A stretch of DNA of 64,000 nt, taken from the NCBI GenBank assembly GCA_001464425.1, contig LNEK01000004.1:1-64000 (forward strand), in the 5' to 3' direction. Positions 17,661 through 26,197 of the stretch are shown in pieces (position 1 is the stretch's first letter; each line of letters starts with the position of its first letter). This stretch comes from Alphaproteobacteria bacterium Ga0077535 (GTDB taxonomy: Bacteria; Pseudomonadota; Alphaproteobacteria; Caulobacterales; Aquidulcibacteraceae). The position numbers were made by a program, and so were the translations under genes. The notes beneath the pieces were generated by a model. The model had not been told where the DNA came from and did no database searches. It worked only from the letters and a program-made list of their open reading frames with translations.

Positions 17661-17971
17661 TTCGCCAACTCACGCAGCGCGTTGCGATAGCGCTTCATGC
17701 CCCGGCGCGCGGCCTCGATCTGCTCCTGGAATTCGGCGTCGCTCCGCTCAAGCGCCACGCCGTCCGGCGTTTCGGTGACGCTGAGTTCGTCGCCTTCGCT
17801 GACTTTGAGCTTGGCCAGGACGTCCTTGGGCAAAACGACGCCTAGCGAGTTGCCGATCTTGCGGACCTTCAGGGTGCGGCCGCCCGGCTTCGCGGGCGCT
17901 TGCGCCTGGAAGTTTTGCTGTTCGGTATCGGCGACGCCTTTGGGGCCGGGCTTTTTGGGATCATCGGTCAT
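17657..17971 (-). CDS. AbrB-family antitoxin
   Basis: A 104-residue protein. Residues 1-30 are polar and proline-rich, and residues 33-78 are a SpoVT/AbrB swapped-hairpin DNA-binding domain (LKVRKIGNSLGVVLPKDVLAKLKVSEGDEL). The C-terminus is a basic helix likely to neutralise the toxin. It is the first gene of the pair, and a perfect palindrome lies 17 bases before its ATG, consistent with autorepression. Confidence 0.9.
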   Translation of the reverse strand: MTDDPKKPGPKGVADTEQQNFQAQAPAKPGGRTLKVRKIGNSLGVVLPKDVLAKLKVSEGDELSVTETPDGVALERSDAEFQEQIEAARRGMKRYRNALRELAK

Positions 17972-17987
17972 GTCTTTTGCGATGTAA

Positions 17988-18007
17988 GTTATAACGCGCG
18001 TTATAAC
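17988..18007 (-). promoter_or_regulatory. Operator of the toxin-antitoxin operon
   Basis: GTTATAACGCGCGTTATAAC is a perfect 20-bp palindrome 17 bases upstream of the antitoxin ATG. It contains TATAAC-like -10 elements on both strands, so binding of the AbrB antitoxin would block its own promoter and possibly affect the divergent acyltransferase gene that starts at 18052. Confidence 0.75.
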
Positions 18008-18051
18008 AAGCCCCGGCGGCTCGGCCTTTTTCTTGCGTGGGGCGAGTGATC

Positions 18052-19197
18052 ATGACCCAACTCGCCTACCCGCAAGACCTTAAACCGCTGACTTCACTGC
18101 GTTTTATCGCAGCGTTCTGGGTGCTTTTGTACCATTTCAAGGACCATCTCGGGCTCAATATGGGCCAGATGGGCCTGGTCGCGGACGGCTATTTGGGCGT
18201 CGATCTCTTTTTCACGCTCTCCGGCTTCATTCTGGCGCACGTCTATCTGACCACGCTTGAGGACGGGCGCTTTGGCTATGGCGGCTTCCTTAAGAACCGG
18301 CTGGCGCGGGTCTACCCGATGCACCTTGCCGCCCTGGCGGCGATGATCGTGCTGTTCGTAGGGGCCTCGGCTTTGGGCGCGGGGGTCGGTTCGCCGGAGG
18401 CGTTCACGCTCTCTGACTTGCCGGCGCATCTCCTGATGATCCACGCCTGGGGCGCGACCGAGGCTGTCGGTTGGAATTTCCCGTCTTGGTCGATCAGCGC
18501 TGAATGGGCGGCATATCTGCTCTTCCCGCTGGTGGCTGGCCTCGTATTGAAAACCAAGCGCTGGTCGGGCGCGGTTGCGCTGGGCGCGCTGGCGCTGTGC
18601 CTTGCGAGCTTCTGGGCGCTTTCGAATTTGCATCTTGTGATGCCCGGCGTCGGCCGCGACTTCTCGCAGATGACAGCGCAGATCGGCGCGCTGCGGATTT
18701 TGCCGTCGTTCCTGCTCGGCGTCGCGCTCTACGCTTTCGGCCGCAATCACGCCGCGCCGAAGAGCTGGGCTTGGCCGATCGTCGCGGTGAGCGCTGGCTG
18801 GATCGTCGCGGTGACGATGCTGAATTGGTGGGAAGGCCTCGTTTGGTTTGGCCTTGCCGGCTTGCTGTACGGCTTAGCGGAAACCTCGCGCCATCAGATC
18901 GATGCGCCGATGTCTGGCCGCGTGTTCGTGTTCTTGGGCGCAGCGAGCTACGCGCTTTATATGATCCATCTGCCGATCGACATCGTGTGGTTTCACGCGT
19001 TGGAGCGGTTTGGCGTGACCGAAGCGAGCGATCTGACGGTGCGCGTTGGCGCGATGGTCGGCGTGTTCGTCGTCAGCATTATCGCGTCGGTATTCGCGTA
19101 TCTCGTAATCGAAGAACCGGCGCGGAAGTGGATACGGAAGCTGGAATTACCTAAGCCATCCCCTGCGCCACAGCCTTCAAGCGCTCGATCACGCTGA
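18052..19197 (+). CDS. Acyltransferase 3 family membrane protein
   Basis: A 381-residue polytopic membrane acyltransferase (OafA/NolL type). The N-terminus LKPLTSLRFIAAFWVLLYHF holds the first family motif with the catalytic histidine, followed by GYLGVDLFFTLSGFIL and FLKNRLARVYPMHL. About ten hydrophobic helices are visible. Members O-acylate surface sugars or lipids; the acceptor is unknown. I chose the ATG at 18052; a GTG at 18037 is possible. The last 47 bases overlap the convergent cca gene. Confidence 0.9.
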   Translation: MTQLAYPQDLKPLTSLRFIAAFWVLLYHFKDHLGLNMGQMGLVADGYLGVDLFFTLSGFILAHVYLTTLEDGRFGYGGFLKNRLARVYPMHLAALAAMIVLFVGASALGAGVGSPEAFTLSDLPAHLLMIHAWGATEAVGWNFPSWSISAEWAAYLLFPLVAGLVLKTKRWSGAVALGALALCLASFWALSNLHLVMPGVGRDFSQMTAQIGALRILPSFLLGVALYAFGRNHAAPKSWAWPIVAVSAGWIVAVTMLNWWEGLVWFGLAGLLYGLAETSRHQIDAPMSGRVFVFLGAASYALYMIHLPIDIVWFHALERFGVTEASDLTVRVGAMVGVFVVSIIASVFAYLVIEEPARKWIRKLELPKPSPAPQPSSARSR

Positions 19198-20383
19198 GTT
19201 TGTCGTCAGGGAAATCGGCGTCGATCCACCAGTCTTCGACTTCGCGCAGAACGAGGCCAACCTTCGGCCCGGCTGGTACGCCGGCGGCCATCACTTCATC
19301 GCCGGAAAGCGGCAGTTTCGGCGGCGTCCACATTTGGCCGTGGACGACGAGCGCGCGCCATTGCTGGGCTTTATCGCCAGCGGCAGCCCACGCGAGCTTC
19401 ACGCGATCGCCGAAGGCTTCGTTGCCGAGTTTGTAAATAGCGCGACGCATTTCGCGCAGCGACATGTAAGACGTGATCTTCCCGTCATCGCCCAGCGCCG
19501 CAACTAGACGATCTCGCTCTTCGTTCGAGAGTTTCAAACGCCGCGCTAATGCTTTGGCGCTTTCTTGATCCGGCAGCGCCGCTGCGACGCGCGTCATCGG
19601 ATCGACGTTGAGCATCAGGTCCACTTCCAGCGTACACAGCGCATCGAGCCGCGCTTCGTTACTCAATTCCGGCAGCGCCCGCGCCCGCGCTTCGATCGCT
19701 TTCATCGCTTCCCACGATGCGCGCGGATCGGGCGCGGCGAGCATCTTTTTCACTTCCTTCCAGACGCGCTCGACTGAAAGCGTATCGAGGCCTGCAACGA
19801 GATCGGCGCAGGCTGAGAGGCCCGTCGGATCGAGCGGGCCGCGCGCGTACCAGGCGTTGAAGCGGAAGAAGCGCAGGATGCGGAGGTAATCTTCGCGGAT
19901 GCGCGTGTGCGCGTCGCCGATGAAAATGACGCGGCCCTTGCGCACGTCGTCGAGACCGCCGCCGGTGGGGTCGTGGACCGCGCCCGTCGCATCGGCGTAG
20001 AGCGCGTTCATGCGGAAGTCGCGCCGCTCGGCGTCCTCCTCCCAGCTTTCGGTGAAGGCGACGGTGGCGCGGCGGCCATCGGTGCTGACGTCGCGGCGGA
20101 GCGTGGTGACTTCGAACGGCTTATGATTGACGACAACGGTGACGGTGCCGTGCTCAATGCCAGTCGGGTGCGCGGCGAAGTTCGCGGCTTTGCAAACAGC
20201 GATCACCTCATCCGGCGTGAGCTGCGTGGCGACGTCGATGTCATCGACCGCGCGGCCCATCAACGTGTTGCGCACGCAGCCGCCGACGAAGCGCGAGCCG
20301 CCGGCGCGCGCAACTTCGAGCGCGGCGATCAGCTTTTGGGTTTCTGCGGCTTTGAGCCAGGGGGCGTGGGTGATGGCGGTCAT
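19151..20383 (-). CDS. cca: tRNA nucleotidyltransferase (CCA-adding family)
   Basis: A 410-residue class II nucleotidyltransferase that adds or repairs the 3' CCA of tRNAs. The head has FVGGCVRNTLMGR and the metal-binding DDIDVAT, followed by FEVTTLRRDVSTDGRRATVAF and ERRDFRMNALY. RIREDYLRILRFFRFNAWYA lies at the neck domain. The length fits alphaproteobacterial CCA enzymes without an HD domain. It converges with the acyltransferase gene. Confidence 0.92.
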   Translation of the reverse strand: MTAITHAPWLKAAETQKLIAALEVARAGGSRFVGGCVRNTLMGRAVDDIDVATQLTPDEVIAVCKAANFAAHPTGIEHGTVTVVVNHKPFEVTTLRRDVSTDGRRATVAFTESWEEDAERRDFRMNALYADATGAVHDPTGGGLDDVRKGRVIFIGDAHTRIREDYLRILRFFRFNAWYARGPLDPTGLSACADLVAGLDTLSVERVWKEVKKMLAAPDPRASWEAMKAIEARARALPELSNEARLDALCTLEVDLMLNVDPMTRVAAALPDQESAKALARRLKLSNEERDRLVAALGDDGKITSYMSLREMRRAIYKLGNEAFGDRVKLAWAAAGDKAQQWRALVVHGQMWTPPKLPLSGDEVMAAGVPAGPKVGLVLREVEDWWIDADFPDDKLSVIERLKAVAQGMA

Positions 20384-20427
20384 TCACGCCGTCTTCGCGC
20401 AGTTTGCGCGCGCCTTCAACCGGCGCG

Positions 20428-20889
20428 CTACATCTTCTCGCCCGGCAGCTTGCTGGCTTGTTTGACCCAGGCGGTGAATTGTTTTTCGTCGAGTTCGCCT
20501 TCGTGGATGTCGTAATAGCGCACGGCGGGATATTTTGACTTTTTCTCCGGCGGCGGCTTCAGCGAAGCGCCCTGGAAGAAGGCGACTTGCACGTATTTGG
20601 CGTAGACGTGGATGCTGAGGAACCAGACATTGTCCGACATGCCGTAGAACGGCGAATTCCATTTCACCGCTTTGCGCACGCGCGGCACGGCGGCTGTGAT
20701 GAGCGCATCGAGGCGTTCGCCGACCTCGCGCTTCCAGCCAGGCATGGCGGCGATGTATTCCTTGATCGGCGCTTCGCCGTAGCCCTTGGCGATTTGCGGA
20801 TTGCCGCCGGAGAGCAGCTTGGGCTCTTTCGCCGCCGTCTTCTTCGGTGCGACTTTCTTCTTTGCCGCTTTCTTAGCTGTTTTCGCCAC
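20428..20889 (-). CDS. DUF1801 protein with lysine-rich N-terminus
   Basis: A 153-residue protein. Residues 1-25 are histone H1-like (AKKAAKKKVAPKKTAAK), possibly disordered and DNA- or RNA-binding. Residues 35-145 are a DUF1801 (YdhG-type) domain, with IAAMPGWKREVGERLDAL and VRKAVKWNSPFYG as typical motifs. The family has no firm biochemical role. It is 40 bases downstream of the next small membrane gene on the same strand. Confidence 0.85.
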   Translation of the reverse strand: MAKTAKKAAKKKVAPKKTAAKEPKLLSGGNPQIAKGYGEAPIKEYIAAMPGWKREVGERLDALITAAVPRVRKAVKWNSPFYGMSDNVWFLSIHVYAKYVQVAFFQGASLKPPPEKKSKYPAVRYYDIHEGELDEKQFTAWVKQASKLPGEKM

Positions 20890-20893
20890 TGCG

Positions 20894-21106
20894 TTAGCTC
20901 GCCTTCGTCAGTCGCGCTTTGGCGACATAGGGTTGGAAGAACATGCAGAGCCCGGTGATCATGAGCAAGCCGAGAGGCAAGAGCGGCGCGTAATAGATCC
21001 ATTGCGCCGGCTGTTGGCCCAGGCCCAACATGGCGAAGATGGCGATGACGACCAGCATGAAAGTCAGCGACGTCCAGCGGTGAAATTGGCGGATAAATGT
21101 GCTCAC
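20894..21106 (-). CDS. Small membrane protein
   Basis: A 70-residue protein with two membrane helices (about residues 12-30 and 38-56). The GTG start at 21104-21106 is preferred because AGGAGG lies six bases upstream. A longer ATG start at 21148 would share bases with the VOC gene's stop codon. The motif FIRQFHRWTSLTFMLVV resembles small haem- or quinone-associated membrane proteins, but no family was recognised. Confidence 0.65.
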   Translation of the reverse strand: MSTFIRQFHRWTSLTFMLVVIAIFAMLGLGQQPAQWIYYAPLLPLGLLMITGLCMFFQPYVAKARLTKAS

Positions 21107-21147
21107 GCGGGCCTCCTGTTGAGCGTGCTGAATAAAGTGCGCGTACA

Positions 21148-21552
21148 TCAGCGCGCCTCGACCATTTTCCAGGCATTGCCGGAGGGATCGCGGAGATTGG
21201 CGTCGACGCTGCCGAAGCGCGCGATCGGTTCTTGCGTGAACTCCACGCCCTTGGCCTTCAGCGCCTCGTACGCGGCGCGGCAATCTTCGACCACGAACAC
21301 CAATGGCGGCATCGCGCCCTTCGCCACCATTTCACGCATCGTCTGCGCCGTCGCCGCCTCGAGCACCGGTTCTTGCGGCTCGAGTAAGCCGAGTTCGAAG
21401 CCGGGTTGGTTCGCGTGCTTCACGGTAAGCCAGCGGAACGTGCCGTTCTTGACGTCGGCCTGGATCTCGAAGCCTAGCTTGTTGACGTAGAAATCGAGCG
21501 CCTCGTCCTGATCGTGCATATAGAGCCCAATCACATTGATGCCTTTGATCAT
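21148..21552 (-). CDS. Glyoxalase/VOC superfamily protein
   Basis: A 134-residue VOC-fold protein with two beta-alpha-beta units. MHDQDEALDFYVNKLGFEI begins the first, and DPSGNAWKMVEAR ends the second. A histidine and glutamates suit a metal site, but the substrate is unknown. It directly follows an AraC-type regulator on the same strand with 16 bases between, a pairing common in alphaproteobacteria and suggesting co-regulation. Confidence 0.85.
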   Translation of the reverse strand: MIKGINVIGLYMHDQDEALDFYVNKLGFEIQADVKNGTFRWLTVKHANQPGFELGLLEPQEPVLEAATAQTMREMVAKGAMPPLVFVVEDCRAAYEALKAKGVEFTQEPIARFGSVDANLRDPSGNAWKMVEAR

Positions 21553-21568
21553 TGCCGCCTCCTTAGAA

Positions 21569-22039
21569 CTATTCGTCTTCGGCGGACTTCTTATCCGCGG
21601 CTTCCTGGCGGCGCTTCTCCGAAACTGCTGACTTGAGGTTCGGCCGGTAAGCGGCGCTGATAAAGCAATGCGGAACTTGATCGAGCGCCTGGGCGCTCGC
21701 CTGCTCGGCGGCGCGCAGTTCGCTTGGGCTTTGGCCGGTGACGTCCTTGAACACGCGGCCGAAGGTGCCGAGACTTTGCCAGCCTGTATCGAGCGCGATG
21801 TCGAGGATCGGCATATCGGTGTCGCGCAGCAGCGCCTTGGCGCGTTCGATGCGGCGGGTCAGCAGATAGCGATGCGGCGGTGTGCCGAACGCGTCTTTGA
21901 AGCTGCGCGCGAAGTGCGCTTCGGAGACGCCGCTGACGGAAGCCAAGCGCTCGACGGGCCAATCCTCGTGCGATGCTGCGTCCATGCGATCTTTGGCGCG
22001 CAGGAGTCGGCGGAGAAGCGCGGGGTCTTGGTTAGGCAT
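21569..22039 (-). CDS. AraC-family transcriptional regulator, HTH-only
   Basis: A 156-residue regulator. Residues 10-110 are the double helix-turn-helix of AraC (VERLASVSGVSEAHFARSFKDAFGTPPHRYLLTRRIERAKALL, then ILDIALDTGWQSLGTFGRVFKDVTGQSP). There is no separate N-terminal sensor domain; the C-terminal 45 residues are charged and probably flexible. It likely controls the adjacent VOC gene. Confidence 0.9.
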   Translation of the reverse strand: MPNQDPALLRRLLRAKDRMDAASHEDWPVERLASVSGVSEAHFARSFKDAFGTPPHRYLLTRRIERAKALLRDTDMPILDIALDTGWQSLGTFGRVFKDVTGQSPSELRAAEQASAQALDQVPHCFISAAYRPNLKSAVSEKRRQEAADKKSAEDE

Positions 22040-22041
22040 CG

Positions 22042-22293
22042 CTACTTGTATTTCCGTAGCTCAAGAAAGAAGCCTAGCGCTAAGCCGGTCGCTGAGAGGA
22101 TGCCCGCAACACCCAGCATCTCCACATCGACGTAACCGTTGAAAAGCCACATCATCAGAGCTGAGAACGCAACCATCATCGGCACGAAAAACACCGTGAA
22201 CAACATTGCGCGGTAGGCGTTTCGCGAATGACGCGACGAGCGCTCCTGCTCGGTCTCAGGCGCCGACGGCCCTTCAAATATACAGCCGCTCAT
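22042..22293 (-). CDS. Small membrane protein with two helices
   Basis: An 83-residue protein. The first 27 residues are polar and charged, then two membrane helices follow (about 29-50 and 58-76) with a short acidic loop between. The stop codon lies two bases before the AraC gene, and the gene overlaps the 3' end of the NUDIX gene by 20 bases, so it belongs to this minus-strand run. No family was recognised. Confidence 0.6.
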   Translation of the reverse strand: MSGCIFEGPSAPETEQERSSRHSRNAYRAMLFTVFFVPMMVAFSALMMWLFNGYVDVEMLGVAGILSATGLALGFFLELRKYK

Positions 22294-22955
22294 AGAGCGC
22301 GCGGATCATGCCGGCGGTGGCGCCCCAGATGTTATGGCCTTGCCACGGGATCGCGTAATAATAGCGTGTGCGGCCTTGCCATAAAGCTTCGCGTTTTTCG
22401 TGGTTGGCCGGGTTCATCAGGAAATCGAGCGGTGCTTCGAACACGCTCGCCACTTCGCGCGGATCGAGCGTGAGCTCAAAGCCCGGATCGACGAGGCCGA
22501 CGATCGGCGTGACGCGAAAGCCGGTGATGGTGTCGTAGCGATCCCAGGCGCCGATCGGTTCGATGAAACGGCGCGCGATGCCCACCTCTTCGAAGGTTTC
22601 GCGCAGCGCCGTATCGACCGCGCTCGTATCGCTCGCCTGCACGCGCCGGCGTCTCGACCGAGCGCTCGGTGAACAACATGGTCCACCCGCTGGCGCGCTT
22701 GATGATCGGCGCCAATACCGCTGCGGGACGCTGCTCGGGATGATTATCCCAATCCGGATTGAGATCGTTATCGCTACGCGTGCGCGCCGTTTCATCCGCG
22801 ACGATGTCGAGCGGATCGAGGCGCTGGCGGAGGAGGGATTCTACGGATGCAGACACGGGGATGGCGTAGGGGGCGATCGTCACACGCGCAATCGGCGCAT
22901 GCGGCGGCACCCGGCTTTCATGGGCGCGTCGGCGACTTTCGTCCGAGCCTAACAA
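22274..22955 (-). pseudogene. NUDIX hydrolase (CoA-pyrophosphatase type), frameshifted
   Basis: The N-terminal part reads RPAAVLAPIIKRASGWTMLFTERSVETPA in one frame. The C-terminal part reads RVQASDTSAVDTALRETFEEVGIARRF and on to WQGHNIWGATAGMIRALYE in another. In intact relatives these are joined by about ten residues ending in the first glycines of the NUDIX box (HAGQxxFPGG type), missing near 22645. The remainder of the box, RETFEEVGI, is intact. A short frameshifting deletion has therefore removed part of the active site, or the sequence is in error. Confidence 0.8.
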
Positions 22956-22970
22956 AAGAGAGCTTGACCG

Positions 22971-23003
22971 ATTATTACTAATGCATTATGCATAAATAAT
23001 AAT
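22971..23003. promoter_or_regulatory. AT-rich near-palindrome before the HTH-like gene
   Basis: A 33-bp sequence in which 14 of 16 base pairs are symmetric about the centre, with ATGCAT and ATTATT arms. It is markedly AT-rich amid GC-rich DNA. It ends five bases before a perfect AGGAGG (23009-23014) of the gene at 23020. The position suggests an operator for the encoded small protein. Confidence 0.55.
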
Positions 23004-23019
23004 TTTTTAGGAGGTAGTT

Positions 23020-23259
23020 ATGAACGTCACACAGGCGATTGCGCGCATCAAAGCGGCCATCAACGATGCACCGCGAAACGACTACATCGCCGAATTTCAC
23101 ATTCAGGTGATAAAATATGCCGACGTCCTGCAAACAACTACCGGGCGTGAGTTCTGCGAGTTGATGAAGATTGGCCCCGCCTTCGGAACTGAATTCGCGA
23201 AGATGCGAAAAATTGCGGCTCGGCTGAGAAAAGCCGGATTGGATACCGCGAAGCTCTAA
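23020..23259 (+). CDS. Small HTH-like protein
   Basis: A 79-residue, mostly helical protein ending in FAKMRKIAARLRKAGLDTAKL, which resembles small HTH-like proteins found in alphaproteobacteria. It has an ideal AGGAGG site six bases before the ATG, and an AT-rich palindrome before that. Autoregulation is my inference from the palindrome. The base composition of the leader suggests recent arrival. Confidence 0.65.
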   Translation: MNVTQAIARIKAAINDAPRNDYIAEFHIQVIKYADVLQTTTGREFCELMKIGPAFGTEFAKMRKIAARLRKAGLDTAKL

Positions 23260-23336
23260 GAAGCCTCTAAGCGCTAGAGCAGCCGATGCGTATCAAAATT
23301 CGACCTTGACTCAGCATTACGCCGTGGGAACACAAA

Positions 23337-23747
23337 ATGACCGACGCAGAGAAGCGAGCGCTGTCCATCATCGGGACGCTGACGGATGAAACCGCGCTCC
23401 TAAAGATGGCCGAGAACGCTCGTCGAGCCAAGTCCACAATCGTTGAACGTGCTGCGCTTCGCCGCCTGAGCGAGGCTTCCGCCAAGAACGCGCCGGGAAC
23501 TGTCGAGCATGCGTGTTGGCAGATGGTCATCGCCGTAGAGACTCTTCGGCGGCTCAATGGGCGTAAGGTGGCGCGCATGAACAGAATGAGACGGAAAATC
23601 GAGAGAGATGGAGAGATCGCCTCGCTTGAATATTGTGCACTGAAGCAGACCGATGGCTTTGACGAAGTCATGGACTACGGCACGCCGGAGCTTACCGCAG
23701 AGGCGATTGTACTGAGACACTCAGCCATTTTAGCGCCGCAGCATTAA
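23337..23747 (+). CDS. Hypothetical protein
   Basis: A 136-residue helical, charged protein of unknown function lying 77 bases after the HTH-like gene. No domain was recognised. The ending in this frame (LRHSAILAPQH) is weak. A different frame that closes at 23821 reads ALTAARERLERRGVHIDLQGNIISAN, which looks like a natural C-terminus, so a frameshift near 23715 is possible. The region 23822-23990 beyond it shows no gene. Confidence 0.5.
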   Translation: MTDAEKRALSIIGTLTDETALLKMAENARRAKSTIVERAALRRLSEASAKNAPGTVEHACWQMVIAVETLRRLNGRKVARMNRMRRKIERDGEIASLEYCALKQTDGFDEVMDYGTPELTAEAIVLRHSAILAPQH

Positions 23748-23990
23748 CAGCTGCACGAGAGCGCTTGGAGCGACGAGGCGTTCACATCGACCTACAAGGC
23801 AACATCATTTCGGCGAACTAAACACACACCGCCGGCTGACCATCAGAATCTTCGTCGATGGCGAAGGGCTGCTTCCATTTTTACAGGCGCGCGTGATCGC
23901 GAGTGTGGGATGTGGCGTCTCGCGCCGCACCGAGTCTGAACTTCGCGTTGAACCTTTGCCTAAGGGCGGAACTTACCGCATTCTAGTGAC

Positions 23991-24689
23991 ATGGCGGAAC
24001 AGATTCTGTTTTGGACCCAGGTTTCTGCGATCGGGCAAGTGGCTGGCGCCCTCGCCACCGCCACCGCCGTTATCGTGTCACTCTGGGTGGTGCTCTCGGA
24101 TCGGACGCCCCGCATCAAGGCAACCGCTGGCATTCGATTGGTGGTTGGAGGCGGCGTCCCCGCAATTGATGTGATGACTTTTACGCTCACCAACATCGGC
24201 ACTCGGACTGCAGTGATTGGCGGCATCGGCTGGCGCATGGGATGGTTTCCCGTCGGGCCGAAATGGTTGAAGCATTCGTACGCCGTTCAAACGCTAGGAC
24301 CACCGGTTACAATGCCTGGTTCCTCCGTGCCGCCATTCGAGTTGGCACCGGGCGAACGCAAATCAATCACCATACTGCTTGATCGCTATGAGGCCCACAA
24401 ACGCAACGACAGAGTTTTTACGCGCAAGATTCCGTTCGTCAAAGCTCCAGTACCCGGAAACATCCATTTGTTGGTTGAGATCGTCGCTGCAAGAACGACG
24501 CTGGTGAATGCGCCAAATTTCTGGCCACCGGAAAAATTGAAAAGGGAGCGATGCACTTCAACGCTCTTGCATCCAAATCGAACTAGTCGCGTCCACCGCA
24601 CTTACTGCTGCCCCAGCTCCCACCACGCCCCACCACTCCAAACACCGAGCCTCCCCTCTTTCGGCTCAGCCCATTCCACCAGCTCATAA
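23991..24689 (+). CDS. Hypothetical membrane-anchored protein, odd C-terminus
   Basis: A 232-residue reading frame. Residues 15-35 form a membrane helix, and residues 40-185 look like a small beta-rich domain (DVMTFTLTNIGTRTAVIGGIGW, then FELAPGERKSITILLDRYE), as in proteins with an N-terminal anchor and an extracytoplasmic or cytosolic sandwich. The last 45 residues, rich in Ser, Pro and His, lie antisense to the end of the DUF1285 gene and look like read-through after a frameshift near 24545. Confidence 0.55.
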   Translation: MAEQILFWTQVSAIGQVAGALATATAVIVSLWVVLSDRTPRIKATAGIRLVVGGGVPAIDVMTFTLTNIGTRTAVIGGIGWRMGWFPVGPKWLKHSYAVQTLGPPVTMPGSSVPPFELAPGERKSITILLDRYEAHKRNDRVFTRKIPFVKAPVPGNIHLLVEIVAARTTLVNAPNFWPPEKLKRERCTSTLLHPNRTSRVHRTYCCPSSHHAPPLQTPSLPSFGSAHSTSS

Positions 24690-25168
24690 AACGGCGCGCG
24701 AAGCACACGCGCCTCCAAGCGCCCCCGCACACGCACGTATGGGCGCGGTTCATCTCCGCGCCGCTCCACGCGCAGCGGATGCTCCGGGCCGGCGGTGATG
24801 ATGTCACCGACATTGGTGGTGAAGACGATGGTTTGGTCGCGCCCCGCCCCGTGACGATCGGCGCGGATGGCGACGAAGGGTGCGTCCTCGACGCGGACGA
24901 TGATCTTCTCGACCGGCGTCACGAGATAGGTCGCCCCGTCTTCGTCCTTGCGCAGGATCGAGGCGAAGAGCTTGACCAGCGACTCGCGCGTGATCCGCGC
25001 GCCCTCGTGCTTCCATGTGCCGTCGGCCAGGATTTCCATGCCGATGTCGCCGCAATGGGCGGGGTTCCATTTGTCGACGGGCGGCGGCCCTCGGTCGCCA
25101 GAGCCGGCTTGGGCCTTGAGCGCAGCCAGCAATTGCTCCAGGGACGATGTGTTTTCAGGGTCTGCCAT
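24602..25168 (-). CDS. DUF1285 family protein
   Basis: A 188-residue protein matching DUF1285: CGDIGMEILADGTWKHEGARITRESLVKLFASILRKDEDGATYLVTPVEKIIVRVEDAPFVA is the core (the motif is given in part; it spans about residues 40-100). The family is widespread in proteobacteria and of unknown function. The ATG at 25166-25168 was chosen over a longer start because it precedes the conserved region closely and does not run into the divergent MoxR leader. Confidence 0.88.
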   Translation of the reverse strand: MADPENTSSLEQLLAALKAQAGSGDRGPPPVDKWNPAHCGDIGMEILADGTWKHEGARITRESLVKLFASILRKDEDGATYLVTPVEKIIVRVEDAPFVAIRADRHGAGRDQTIVFTTNVGDIITAGPEHPLRVERRGDEPRPYVRVRGRLEARVLRAPFYELVEWAEPKEGRLGVWSGGAWWELGQQ

Positions 25169-25201
25169 AATGTGGCCCCCAACTAAGCGAGCTTCGCCCC
25201 C

Positions 25202-26197
25202 ATGAGCAATCACGACACTCCAGAAGCGATGGTGGCCGAGGCGGAGGCCGCCGGGGAAGCTTTAACGCGCGTGCGGACCGAAATCGGCAAAGCCGTGTTC
25301 GGCCAAGAGCGGGTGATCGAGCTGACTTTGGCAGCGGTGCTCGCCGGAGGCCACGTGCTGCTGGTCGGCGCGCCGGGCTTGGCGAAGACGCGGCTGGTGG
25401 AAGCGACGGCGCGGGTGCTGGGGCTCGATTGGGGCCGCGTGCAATTTACGCCGGACCTGATGCCGGCGGATATTCTGGGCTCTGAAGTCCTGGATCAGGA
25501 CGAAGCTGGCCGTCGGCACTTCCGGTTCGTGAAGGGGCCGATCTTCACGCAGCTCTTGATGGCGGACGAAATCAACCGCGCTTCGCCGCGTACGCAATCG
25601 GCGCTTCTGCAAGCGATGCAAGAGCATCACGTCACCGTCGCCGGCGCCGCTTACGATGTGCCGCGCCCGTTCCATGTGCTGGCGACGCAAAACCCGATCG
25701 AACATGAAGGCGCCTATCCGCTGCCGGAAGCGCAGCTCGATCGCTTCCTGTTGCAAGTCGATGTGCCGTATCCGGATGCGGAGATCGAACGGAAGATTTT
25801 GATCGAAACGACGGGGCTCGACCATCAACAGCCGCAGCCGATTTTGAATGCCGAAACTCTGATGCGGTTGCAGCGTCTGGTGCGCGCGATGCCAGTAGGC
25901 GAAAAAGTGCTGGCGTCGATCTTGGAATTGGTGCGCTCGGCGCGGCCGGGCTCAAGCACTGATCCGCGCGTGAATCAGCACGTCGCATGGGGCCCTGGGC
26001 CGCGTGCGGGGCAAGCTTTGATGCTCGCCGTGCGGGCGCGGGCGTTGCTGCGCGGGCGCTTGGCGCCGGCGGTGGATGATGTCGCGGCATTGGCGCGGCC
26101 GGCTTTGGTACACCGCATGCAGCTCAGCTTCGGCGCGCGCGCGGAAGGTTTGGATATTGACTCGCTCGTCGATGAACTCGCGGAGCGCGCAGCTTGA
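25202..26197 (+). CDS. MoxR-type AAA+ ATPase
   Basis: A 331-residue MoxR chaperone-like ATPase. Walker A is GAPGLAKTR, Walker B is LLMADEINRASPRTQSALLQAM, and sensor 1 is LATQNPIEHEGAYPLPEAQLDRF. It works with DUF58 and von Willebrand factor-type proteins to mature periplasmic or membrane targets. Here it opens a four-gene run (MoxR, DUF58, DUF4159, large membrane protein) in which every start codon overlaps the preceding stop codon by four bases. Confidence 0.95.
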   Translation: MSNHDTPEAMVAEAEAAGEALTRVRTEIGKAVFGQERVIELTLAAVLAGGHVLLVGAPGLAKTRLVEATARVLGLDWGRVQFTPDLMPADILGSEVLDQDEAGRRHFRFVKGPIFTQLLMADEINRASPRTQSALLQAMQEHHVTVAGAAYDVPRPFHVLATQNPIEHEGAYPLPEAQLDRFLLQVDVPYPDAEIERKILIETTGLDHQQPQPILNAETLMRLQRLVRAMPVGEKVLASILELVRSARPGSSTDPRVNQHVAWGPGPRAGQALMLAVRARALLRGRLAPAVDDVAALARPALVHRMQLSFGARAEGLDIDSLVDELAERAA

